A DNA stretch of 64,000 nucleotides from the NCBI RefSeq assembly GCF_902713425.1, contig NC_081209.1, positions 3,791,001 to 3,855,000 on the forward strand, in the 5' to 3' direction. The notes beneath the pieces are model-generated. The model worked only from the letters and a program-made list of their open reading frames with translations. It was not told where the DNA came from and made no database searches. The stretch's first letter is position 1. Every line of letters starts with the position of its first letter. Source of the stretch: Acipenser ruthenus (Eukaryota > Chordata > Actinopteri > Acipenseriformes > Acipenseridae). The translations under genes were made by a program, and so were the position numbers. Positions 10,546 to 18,969 of the stretch are shown piece by piece.

Positions 10546-11016
10546 TTAGCCTCCTCTCAGACGCAAGTTCAAGGTGATGGTAGTATTGGGGCTGATGTTG
10601 TAATCCTCCAATTTCCTGCCGTCTTGAAGCGTCTTGGATTGACAGACGAGCACCTGTTGCTCTGGTGGAACCCTTTCCACCCGATAAACCTTCTGCCGGA
10701 ACTCGGTGACCGTCTCCCCCGGGAAGATCTCGTATGTATGCGTCTTGCCCTTGTCGTTCCGCAAGAAGACTTGCATGGACTTGGGCTCGGTGACCAGCAC
10801 CAGCACGGTGTCTCCGTGCTCCAGCCCGCACTCGCTCAGCCGCCTCCCCTCGTCTTCCAGCTCTTTGCGCCCGTTCTTCTGCATCGCCAGTTTCTGCCGG
10901 AACGCTGGAACACTGACCCGTCGCTCGATCTCCTGCTTCAGCTGCCCCACTGTGGCGCTAGGATCCATTTCCACGGGGTAACAAGTCCCCGTCAAGGTCG
11001 TTACTTTAATCTGCAT
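10546..11016 (-). CDS. ISG15: ISG15-like ubiquitin-like modifier, copy B
   Basis: Single coding exon, 156 residues, two ubiquitin-like domains and a canonical LRLRGG end. The ATG at 11016 starts the ubiquitin-like MQIKV; in-frame codons continue upstream to the acceptor but include only a GTG, so the ATG is preferred. Residues 1-88 are identical to copy A, with about four silent base differences. The second domain is the divergent one: VERVPPEQQ, VCQSKTLQDG and NISPNTT replace [15 protein letters not shown] and NIRP of A and C, adding a cysteine near residue 125. Neighbours on both sides are its paralogues. An ISRE upstream and a conserved 5'UTR intron (11037-11832) indicate interferon control. 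Polyadenylation signal at 9902-9897 gives a 3'UTR of about 640 bp. Confidence 0.94.
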   Translation of the reverse strand: MQIKVTTLTGTCYPVEMDPSATVGQLKQEIERRVSVPAFRQKLAMQKNGRKELEDEGRRLSECGLEHGDTVLVLVTEPKSMQVFLRNDKGKTHTYEIFPGETVTEFRQKVYRVERVPPEQQVLVCQSKTLQDGRKLEDYNISPNTTITLNLRLRGG

Positions 11017-11036
11017 CTTCACTTCGAGGATAAGCG

Positions 11037-11832
11037 CTGCGGATAGGAGAGAAAGAGAATGAGGATGCGTTCATTATTTAGATGTGCGGAATCGTTTTAT
11101 TGTGCTGGAGGCTACGTTTATTTTAAGTTTTTTCAGTTTGGGAGAAAATATGTTTACTATTACACTAGCCTGCCTCCCAGTCTCTCAGATCGAATCCCTA
11201 TTCCATTCCGCCTCCCACTCCCTCAGCTCTAACCAATAAGAGCCAGTCCCTTAAGTCTACGCAATAAGTCACACTGCTTCCCAGTCCCTCAGCTCTAAGC
11301 ACTAAGCCAAACAGCACCTCAGCCTCTCTTCTGTAAAATCATCTAAAGGAAGAGCGCACAGGACCGCGCTGCCTCCGCTATAGTGACTCCCGGACTGTAT
11401 TACACGTTGTATTCGGATTTAGGGACACTAGTAATTGACAAAGACTTTGATTTTAGAGTTTAACCCGATAAAAAACGATTCAACCCCAAAATATAGCTAT
11501 TAGTATTATAACTTATTTAATGTTTAACTATTATAGAAAAAAGTTGCTTCATAGAGAGGTATATTACAGGTAATTACATTATCATTCAATATACGTGAAC
11601 CATATTATAGCACATTCAAATCTCATTGTAATTATAACTAATATTGTGATATTTTGAAATAAATGTAATGGTGTAGTATAGGCTGCTTTTAGACGCATCT
11701 AATCTTTTAGTGCACGTGCCCAGCCTACTGCCTTTCCAGTTTGTTAACTCTAAGGTGTTACAATACATACTTTAAGAATAAATTTAAAAATAATAATAAT
11801 AATAATGGTAATAAAAATATCACACTGCATAC
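11037..11832 (-). other. 5'UTR intron of ISG15 copy B
   Basis: Donor AAG|GTATGC at 11833/11832 and acceptor CCGCAG at 11037 match copies A and C. The inner part carries the SINE-derived C-rich repeat (11170-11310). A (TAA)n-like run near 11790-11810 is absent from A. Confidence 0.65.
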
Positions 11833-12060
11833 CTTAGACGGTGTTGTCTCTCGTGCGGTAATGTAATATTGACGGCAGGTTGTATTGTTCTCTGTCTTAG
11901 TTTTTCTGCTCCCAGTTTAGTTCAGGTGCGCTGCTTCAGGTCCTTCTCTCTGCCCTGTCCGCTATTCGCCTCTGTGTTTTAAACAGTTGAATTCCTCTTA
12001 GTTCCACCCTCTTGTTTGCATCACGTGCTGGAAGATTCGGTTTTCAAACTCAGCAAAGGC

Positions 12061-12070
12061 TTTCGGTTTC
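12061..12070 (-). promoter_or_regulatory. ISRE of ISG15 copy B
   Basis: Minus strand GAAACCGAAA, a perfect GAAANNGAAA core, about 1.05 kb from the ATG. It is flanked toward the gene by non-coding exon 1 and core promoter sequence (11833 to about 12050) shared with copies A and C. Confidence 0.78.
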
Positions 12071-12301
12071 CAATTCCCCGGCCGCTCTGTGTCCGAAGTC
12101 CGGGATAACATTATGACACCTGTTTGTTTCACAGTTTCAATGCAATTAACATCAACACCATAACGCATAATGATACTGAACAGTGGAAATGACGCAGAAG
12201 ATAGCTGAGGTTTTCAAACACTGTATTTCAGCTTTACTTTTTAGTGTTATTATTATTTTTTATTTTTCATTACATGTATACATTTAACTATACACACGAT
12301 T

Positions 12302-12568
12302 TAATTATTATTATTATTTATTTCTTAGCTGATGCCCTTATCCAGGGCGACTTACAATTGTTACAAGATATCACATTATTTTTACATACAATTACATTAT
12401 TATTTTTTACATATAATTATCAATTTATACAGTTGGGTTTTTACTGGAGCAATCTAGGTAAAGTACCATGCTCAAGGGTACAGCAGCAGTGTCCCTCACC
12501 TGGGATTGAACCCAAGACCCTCCGGTCAAGAGTCCAGAGCCCTAACCACTACTCCACACTGCTGCCCA
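12302..12568 (-). mobile_element. tRNA-derived SINE with LINE-type tail
   Basis: Read on minus it starts GGGCAGCAGTGTGGAGTAG, has a box A-like TAGTGGTTAGGGC and box B GGGTTCAATCCC, and ends with a GTCGCCCTGGATAAGGGC tail and an (AAT)n run. This is the layout of fish SINEs that borrow a LINE 3' end. It interrupts ISG15 unit B between sequences that are contiguous in unit A (near 7060), so it inserted after the units separated or was lost from A. Confidence 0.8.
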
Positions 12569-12605
12569 AGCCAGTATTGTCTTGTTGTAAAAGTCAGTCC
12601 TTGTA

Positions 12606-12615
12606 AGATCGATCG

Positions 12616-12652
<37 letters not shown>
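12606..12652. repeat. (TATC)n microsatellite
   Basis: Tetranucleotide run beginning with GATC units, just right of the SINE. Confidence 0.9.
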
Positions 12653-12653
<1 letters not shown>

Positions 12654-12856
12654 ACAGCTTCTAGTACTGCTTTACAGATTGTGGATACCATGGATTTTAG
12701 GGTTTGACTGTAGTCTGACACTGTCGTCATGTTTGTTGCTGATATATTAGTTTGTATTTGTCTAGATACTAAATGAATAATGTACATGAGGTGAGTATCT
12801 GCCCCCGGGACAGTGTGCTCCTGAGTTCTGGATGAAAGTAAACATGGTGGTTAATC

Positions 12857-12959
12857 TGAGCCTGATTAGCCACAGTGTATAGGTAACCAGCTCAGGTGAG
12901 TCTTATTAAACCTGGAATGGATCCACCTGCTAGGCAATGGGAGTCTTATTTCCATCCCT
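12857..12959. mobile_element. Fold-back MITE, partial copy (unit B)
   Basis: One arm and centre of a near-palindromic element whose full copies lie at 17886-18046, 41932-42074 and about 51150-51309. The right end is GGGAGTCTTATTTCCATCCC; the left arm is missing here. Confidence 0.6.
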
Positions 12960-13047
12960 GCATTGAAATGTTTGTCAAAGATGACTTTCTTTGTACTATT
13001 TCCTATAACGCATGTGACGTAAGCTGGATTCAAGTGCTGCTAATGAA

Positions 13048-13300
13048 TTAATAAGGATATCTTGTCCGGGACTGAAAGCCTTGCTTAGTAAGCACTGAAG
13101 CTGAATGCTTTGTCGTTGTGAATCTTGTCCACAGTACCAGTAGATTGCAGATTGATTGCTGAGCAGGGAGAGAGCATGTGCCTGTATCCGCGGACTCTCT
13201 TACCTGCGTGCTCAGGGTAACTCCAGATCTCCTCCCTTTCCTCAAAACCACAGCGAGCTGACACTTACCTTTTCCTAGCCTGATGCTGGAAACCCCCTTG
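13048..13300 (-). other. Orphan splice-donor cluster, unit B
   Basis: On minus, GGAAAAG|GTAAGTG and CACGCAG|GTAAGAG are two strong 5' splice-site matches about 70 bp apart, with an open frame (MVLRKGRRSG...) of 67 codons spanning them. The same segment with both sites is in unit C (18133-18390). No family is recognised; it may be a non-coding exon or chance. Confidence 0.2.
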
Positions 13301-13376
13301 TACGATTATCTGCACTTATTTTTAGACCAGGTATTTATAATGCTATTAAACAAATACTATAGTGAGAAGAATGCAA

Positions 13377-13538
13377 ATAATGTTTGTCTGCTTGACTGCG
13401 TCATAGTTTGATCTCATATTTAAAAGCAGTATTGAGTCGGTGCAGCTGTGTGATGCATCATCATGGTGCAGAGGACTGATCTGTACTCCAGTATGATCAA
13501 GATGCATTTCCCTGCTTATACAGAAGCTCTCAGGGCAC
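13377..13538. other. Hyperconserved non-coding block, unit B
   Basis: Copy of the 165-bp block at 7907, with no difference from unit A that I can see. Confidence 0.7.
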
Positions 13539-13867
13539 GTTTTTTTTTTTCTTTTAGTATTACTGTCTATGATGATTTGAAGTTGTTTGAGGTTTTACTT
13601 TAATTAAGTTGAGTTCTTTCTTGATTACCCAGAATGGGAAGCCAGATTAGTATCAACATCTCAAGGGCGTTCTGGAAGACAGCAGAAGCACACAATTCAG
13701 ACCAGCGACAAGCACAGCCAATCACACGCCAGCACAGAGAGGAAATGCAAAACAGCAAGAGGGGAATTCCTGATGGCGCCGTCACAAATACCAGCAGATA
13801 CCTGCTGAGCAGAGGATGACGTCATCATCATTAATACATTGAAAGCTATTGAAACACAAGAAGAAAA

Positions 13868-13940
13868 CGGAAACAGAAAGTGCTGAAGAAGCACAACACT
13901 TAGTACAAGCTGAGACTTGTAGAGGTGAATGTTGAAGTGA
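13868..13940 (+). promoter_or_regulatory. IRF-like site on the opposite strand, unit B
   Basis: GAAACAGAAA at 13870-13879 fits GAAANNGAAA on the plus strand, opposite to the ISG15 genes. About 40 bp further lies CTTGTAGAG|GTGAAT, the counterpart of the donor-like site in unit A. Unit C keeps the GAAACAGAAA core at 18897-18906. Confidence 0.3.
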
Positions 13941-13963
13941 ATATGAGTCTGCAGCTGATGTCA

Positions 13964-13966
<3 letters not shown>

Positions 13967-14011
<45 letters not shown>

Positions 14012-14106
14012 TAGATAGATAGATAGATAGACAGATAGATAGATAGATAGATATAGATATATATATAGATAGATATATAGATATATAGATATATATATAT
14101 ATATAA
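13967..14106. repeat. (AT)n/(GATA)n microsatellite
   Basis: About 140 bp of AT dinucleotides mixed with GATA units. Confidence 0.92.
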
Positions 14107-14673
14107 TAGGGTGAAGGGTGAAAGGTGCCGTTTTATAGACTCAAAAACACACTCCAGGGTGTTCAAATATGTTTAATACTTTCTTATGAGATATTTACAT
14201 GGCATATCAAGTAGTACCGTTCAGTATAAAGTGTCCTGGGGTATGCAGGGTAGGTGCTTAAAGCAATCAGGGCTATCCCAGCTATGTAAAACGGTATTCA
14301 ACTCCAGTGTCTTTACCTCTGTGTGGAGGTTCATCAGATCCCCCCTTAGTTGCCTAAACCCCTGTTATTAAAGAGGCTCATTTAGGCTGATCTGCGCTCA
14401 CCGATGTTTCAGCTTTGAGTGGACATCATACTTTACTGCCGTTTCTCCTCAAACTTCATAAATACAGAAGTAAACACTCCTGCTTCTGAGATAGCGTGTG
14501 TGCTGAAGTTGTTGCTTAAACTAACAAAGTTTAAGTAATTGAGAAAGATAATGCGTGAACACACAGGCATTGATCATAACATAACTCTCTTCATTTGTGA
14601 AGAGCCCATCTTGAACTCAAGCAGTGCTCCATTTTATGTGATACTAAATATACATTTTGATTTGGTGATGCTA

Positions 14674-14698
14674 TTAGTAGTAGTAGTACTATTATTAT

Positions 14699-14768
<70 letters not shown>

Positions 14769-14786
14769 TGTTGTAGTAGTAGTATT
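14674..14786. repeat. (AGT)n microsatellite, unit C
   Basis: Expanded version of the array at 9506, nearly pure over about 90 bp. Confidence 0.93.
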
Positions 14787-15010
14787 TTAAATGTTAAACT
14801 TTAAAGAGTGGTGTTCAGATACATGACGTTTCAGGTTGTAATTCAATATTACATCCAGGGCTCTGTTCACTTTGACTATTTTGTTAAGAGCTGTTTATCT
14901 AAAGATTACTTAAAACCAGGTTTACAGTTCATGACCCCCTTTTCAACGAGGAGAGATGAGAAGTTCATTCTGATTTATAAAATTAACCATTCAACAAGTT
15001 CTGTGTATAG

Positions 15011-15141
15011 CCCCATCCCTCCACCCTCACCCGCACCCCATCCCCACCCCATCCCCACCCACCCTCACCCGGACCCCATCCCCACCCCATTCCCACCCAC
15101 CCTCACCCGGACCCCATCCCCACCCCCCATCCCCACACTCA
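15011..15141. repeat. C-rich minisatellite in unit C
   Basis: Repeats built of CCCCATCCCCACCC and CACCCTCACCCGGA. The equivalent place in A and B has only a short CA/CCCA run. The minus strand, which is the transcribed sense of ISG15, is G-rich with closely spaced G-triplets. Confidence 0.85.
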
Positions 15142-15832
15142 CATGTTCAGTAAGAGTCAACCTAGATGAAACAGATTCACTCTTTTTTTTTTTTTATAAA
15201 TTTTTATTTCATTGCAAATCTATACAAAAGTAAAACGTTACACACTCAAAATATATCATTTTTAAAACAGGGACACATTAGCTGTTGCAGACAGGTGTTA
15301 CGATCCTTGACACCCAGCAGATGCACCACATTTTCACAGAATCACTGCAACAGGAGAGCTGCATGGCCCTGATCAGCTGAATCTCTCAGAAAAGGACAGA
15401 AAAGGAAACGGGCGGCCAGCCCGGCCAATGGCATTGTGCAAACTAGCAAGCATTCACAAGTAAGTGCAATCATTTTTTTTTTTTAAGAAAGGTGGTCTTT
15501 AACGTCTGTGCTGGGGGATGCCAACCACGTTATATAACCCCTTAGCTTAGGGAATGCAGCAAGTATTTTAATACACAAATAACAACTTAAAAGAAACAAC
15601 AAAACAAAAATGTCATAAACTTGTATATATATATATATTATTTTTTTGTGAGGGGGGGGGGGGTTGTTTACAGTATGTTATGTAAATGCTAAACAATTAA
15701 GTCATACGCAGCTCCACAGTCACTGTATTAAGGATAATCAGTAGCACTGTAATTGTGCTTTTATAGATCAGGTCCATGGTGTAATTCAAAGATGATAAGC
15801 ATCTCTGGAAGGCACTGGACGCAGCGCTGCAC

Positions 15833-16300
15833 TTAGCCTCCTCTCAGACGCAGGTTCAAGGTGATGGTAGTATGGGGCCTGATGTTATAATCCTCCAATT
15901 TCCTGCCGTCTTGAAGCGGCTTGGATTCATAGAGGAGCACCTGTTGATCCGGTGGAACCTTTTCCACCCGATAAACCTTCTGCCGGAACTCGGTGACCGT
16001 CTCCCCCGGGAAGATGTCGTATGTATGCGTCTTGCCTTTGTCATTCCGCAAGAAGACTTGCATGGACTTTGGCTCGGTGACCACCATCACCACGGTGTCT
16101 CCGTGCTCCAGCCCGCACTCGCTCAGCCGCCTCCCCTCGTCTTCCAGGTCTTTGTGCCCGTTCTTCTGCATCGCCAGTTCCATAAACGGTGGAACACTGA
16201 ATCGACGCTCGATCTCCTGCTTCAACTGCCCCACTGTGGCGCTGGGATCCATTTCCACGGGGTAACAAGTCCCCGTCAAGGTCGTTACTTTAATCTGCAT
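15833..16300 (-). CDS. ISG15: ISG15-like ubiquitin-like modifier, copy C
   Basis: Single coding exon of 155 residues, one shorter than A and B because of a one-codon gap near residue 40 (VPPFMELAMQ against [11 protein letters not shown]). Two ubiquitin-like domains, canonical LRLRGG end. Changes cluster in the first domain: ERRFSVPPFME, NGHKDLED and VVMVVTE, while the second domain matches copy A at VEKVPPDQQ and YESKPL. Start ATG at 16300 in the same context as A and B, with a 5'UTR intron at 16321-17113 and an ISRE at 17351. Same strand and order as the other copies, so each has its own promoter rather than a shared transcript. Intact and probably functional. Confidence 0.94.
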   Translation of the reverse strand: MQIKVTTLTGTCYPVEMDPSATVGQLKQEIERRFSVPPFMELAMQKNGHKDLEDEGRRLSECGLEHGDTVVMVVTEPKSMQVFLRNDKGKTHTYDIFPGETVTEFRQKVYRVEKVPPDQQVLLYESKPLQDGRKLEDYNIRPHTTITLNLRLRGG

Positions 16301-16320
16301 CTTCACTTCGAGGATAAGCG

Positions 16321-17113
16321 CTGCGGATAGGAGAGAAAGAGAATGAGGATGCGTTCATTATTTAGATGTGCGGAACTATAGGGTGATCAGTTGTTATCAT
16401 CTCATTTAGTTTAGGTTTTTCAGTTCAGGAGAAAATATGTTTACTATTACACTAGCCTGCCTCCCAGTCTCTCAGATCGAATCCCTATTCCATTCCGCCT
16501 CCCACTCCCTCAGCTCTAACCAATAAGAGCCAGTCCCTTAAGTCTACGTAATAAGTCACACTGCTTCCCAGTCCCTCAGCTCTAAGCACTAAGCCAAACA
16601 GCACCTCAGCCTCTCTCTTCTGTAAAATCACCTAAAGGAAGAGCGCACAGGACCGCGCTGCCTCCGCTATAGTGACTCCCGGACTATATTACACGTTCAA
16701 TTCGGATTTAGGGACACTAGTAATTGACAAAGACTTTGATTTTAGAGTTTATCCCGATAAAAAACGATTCAACCCCAAAATATAGCTATTAGTATTATAA
16801 CGTATTTAATGTGTAACTATTATAGAACAAAGTTGCTTCATAGAGAGATATGCTAATTACATCATCATTCAAAATACGTGAATCGATATAGCACGTTCAA
16901 ATCTCATTGTAATTATAACTAATATTGTGATATTTTGAAATAAATGTAACGGTGTAGTATAGGCTACTTTTAGACACATCTAACCTTTTAGTGCACGTGC
17001 CCAGCCTACTGTCTTTCCAGTTTGTTAACTCTAAGGTGTTGCAATACATACTTTAAGAATAAATTTTAAAAAAATAATAATAATAACGGTAATAAAAATA
17101 TCACACTGCATAC
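16321..17113 (-). other. 5'UTR intron of ISG15 copy C
   Basis: Donor CTTAG|GTATGC and acceptor CCGCAG as in the other copies. Over most of its length it is clearly closer to the intron of B than of A, including the C-rich tract 16455-16612. Confidence 0.65.
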
Positions 17114-17350
17114 CTAAGTTAGAGTTAGACGGTGTTGTCTCTCGTGCGGTAATGTAATATTGACGGCGGGTTGTATTGTTCTCTCTCTTAGTTTTTCTGC
17201 TCCCAGTTTAGTTCAGGTGCGCTGCTTCAGGTCCTTCTCTCTGCCCTGTCCGCTATTCGCCTCTGTGTTTTAAACAGTTGATTTCCCCTTAGCTCCGCCC
17301 TCTTGTTTTCATCATAATGCTGGAAGATTCGGTTTTCAAACTCAGCAGAC

Positions 17351-17360
17351 TTTCGGTTTC
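17351..17360 (-). promoter_or_regulatory. ISRE of ISG15 copy C
   Basis: GAAACCGAAA on minus, the same core and spacer as copy B, about 1.05 kb upstream of the ATG. Confidence 0.78.
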
Positions 17361-17885
17361 CATTTCTCCGGCCGCTCTGTGTCTCAAGTCCGGGATAACA
17401 TAATCAGACCTGTTTGTTTAACAGTTTCATTGCAATAACTGCCCTATTAGTTTGTATTAATAATGTGTACACATTAGGTGATTATCCGCCCCCGGGACAG
17501 TGTGCTCATGAGTTCGGGATGAAAGTAAACATGGGTGGTTAATCTGGCTCCATTTCATCAATGTTTAGAAAATAAGCATTTATCAAATCAAGTTTTCACA
17601 TAATGAACACGGTATTGACATAGACTAGAGCTGTCCAATCATTTTGGCTGAAAGATTCCTGCCCAGGGAATTCTTAAAGAGCCATGACAACAAAATCCCC
17701 TAATGAAAAGAAAAGGTTTATCTGGACCTGGCAGTGTTTCTGTGTGTGTGTGTGTGTGTGTGCGTGCGTGCTTGCTTGTGTGTGCTCTTTAAACAGGTCA
17801 CATGTTCAGACACCTACACAACATCTGTTGTTGCTCTTTGACTTCCTTCTCCCAAAAACTACCAAATAGCGAACCTTCACCTCTG

Positions 17886-18046
17886 AATCAAGAATTAACA
17901 CTCCTATTGCATAGCAGTTACACCCATTCCAGGTTTTACTAGGAGCCTGATTAGCCACAGTGTATAGGTAACCAGCTCAGGTGAGTCTTATTAAACCTGG
18001 AATGGATCCACCTGCTAGGCAATGGGAGTCTTATTTCCATCCCCGC
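17886..18046. mobile_element. Fold-back MITE (unit C)
   Basis: Near-complete copy: left arm ACTCCTATTGCATAGCAG, internal CCATTCCAGGTTTTA, centre TAGCCACAGTGTATAGGTAA, then AAACCTGGAATGG and AATGGGAGTCTTATTTCC as inverted counterparts. Unit B carries the right part of the same insertion at the same place, so the insertion predates the B/C duplication. Confidence 0.65.
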
Positions 18047-18470
18047 ATTGAAATGTTTGTCAAAGATGACTTTCTTTGTAGTATTTCCTATAACGCATGT
18101 GACGTAAGCTGGATTCAAGTGCTGCTCATGAATTAATAAGGATATCTTGACCTGGACTGAAAGCCTTGCTTAGTAAGCACTGAAGCTGAATGCTTTGTCG
18201 TTGTGAATCTTGTCCACAGTACCAGTAGATTGCAGGTTGATTGCTGAGCAGGGAGAGAGCATGTGCCTGTATCCGCGGACACTCTTACCTGCGTGCTCAG
18301 GGTAACTCCAGATCTCCTCCCTTTCCTCAAAACCACAGCGAGCTGACACTTACCTTTTCCTAGCCTGATGCTGGAAACCCCCTTGCACGATTATCTGCAC
18401 TTATTTTTAGACCAGGTATTTATAATGCTTTTAAACAAATACTATAGTGAGAAGAATGCAAATAATGTTT

Positions 18471-18637
18471 GTCTGCTTGACTGCGTCATAGTTTGATCTC
18501 ATATTTAAAAGCAGTATTGAGTCGGTGCAACTGTGTGATGCATCATCATGGTGCAGAGGACTGATCTGTACTCCAGTATGATCAAGATGCATTTCCCTGC
18601 TTATACAGAAGCTCTCAGGGCACCTGACACAGTGCAC
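18471..18637. other. Hyperconserved non-coding block, unit C
   Basis: One visible base difference from units A and B (GTGCAACTG against GTGCAGCTG) over about 165 bp. Confidence 0.7.
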
Positions 18638-18969
18638 TGTTTTTTTTTCTTTTAGTTCTTTCTTGATTAACCAGAATGGGAAGCCAGATTAGTATCAACA
18701 TCTCAAGGGCGTTCTGGAATACAGCATAAGCACACAATTCAGACCAGCGACAAGCACAGCCAATCACACGCCAGCACAGAGATGAAATGCAAAACAGCAA
18801 GAGGGGAATTCCTGATGCAAGCCTCAAAAGGATGATGTCATAATGCACAAAGGGTTGATGCAATACATTGAAAGCTATTCAAACGAGAAGAAAACGGAAA
18901 CAGAAATTAAGTAGTACAAGCTGTCGAAGTGGATTTGAGTCTGCAGCTGATATCAAATTCCAACAGGCT

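Larger units (their letters stand above)
9235..14427. repeat. ISG15 tandem unit B
   Basis: Second and longest unit, about 5.2 kb. It carries ISG15 copy B, a SINE insertion absent from the corresponding place in unit A, and segments absent from A (12780-13330) that are shared with C. Left edge starts with the same block as units A and C. Confidence 0.85.
14428..18960. repeat. ISG15 tandem unit C
   Basis: Third unit, starting with the same block as A and B and holding ISG15 copy C. Similarity to units A and B fades after about 18960, where unique intergenic sequence begins; that is the right edge of the array. Confidence 0.8.

Noticed and set aside
14539-14790. Open frame rich in valine
   Set aside because: Translation of the (AGT)n microsatellite.
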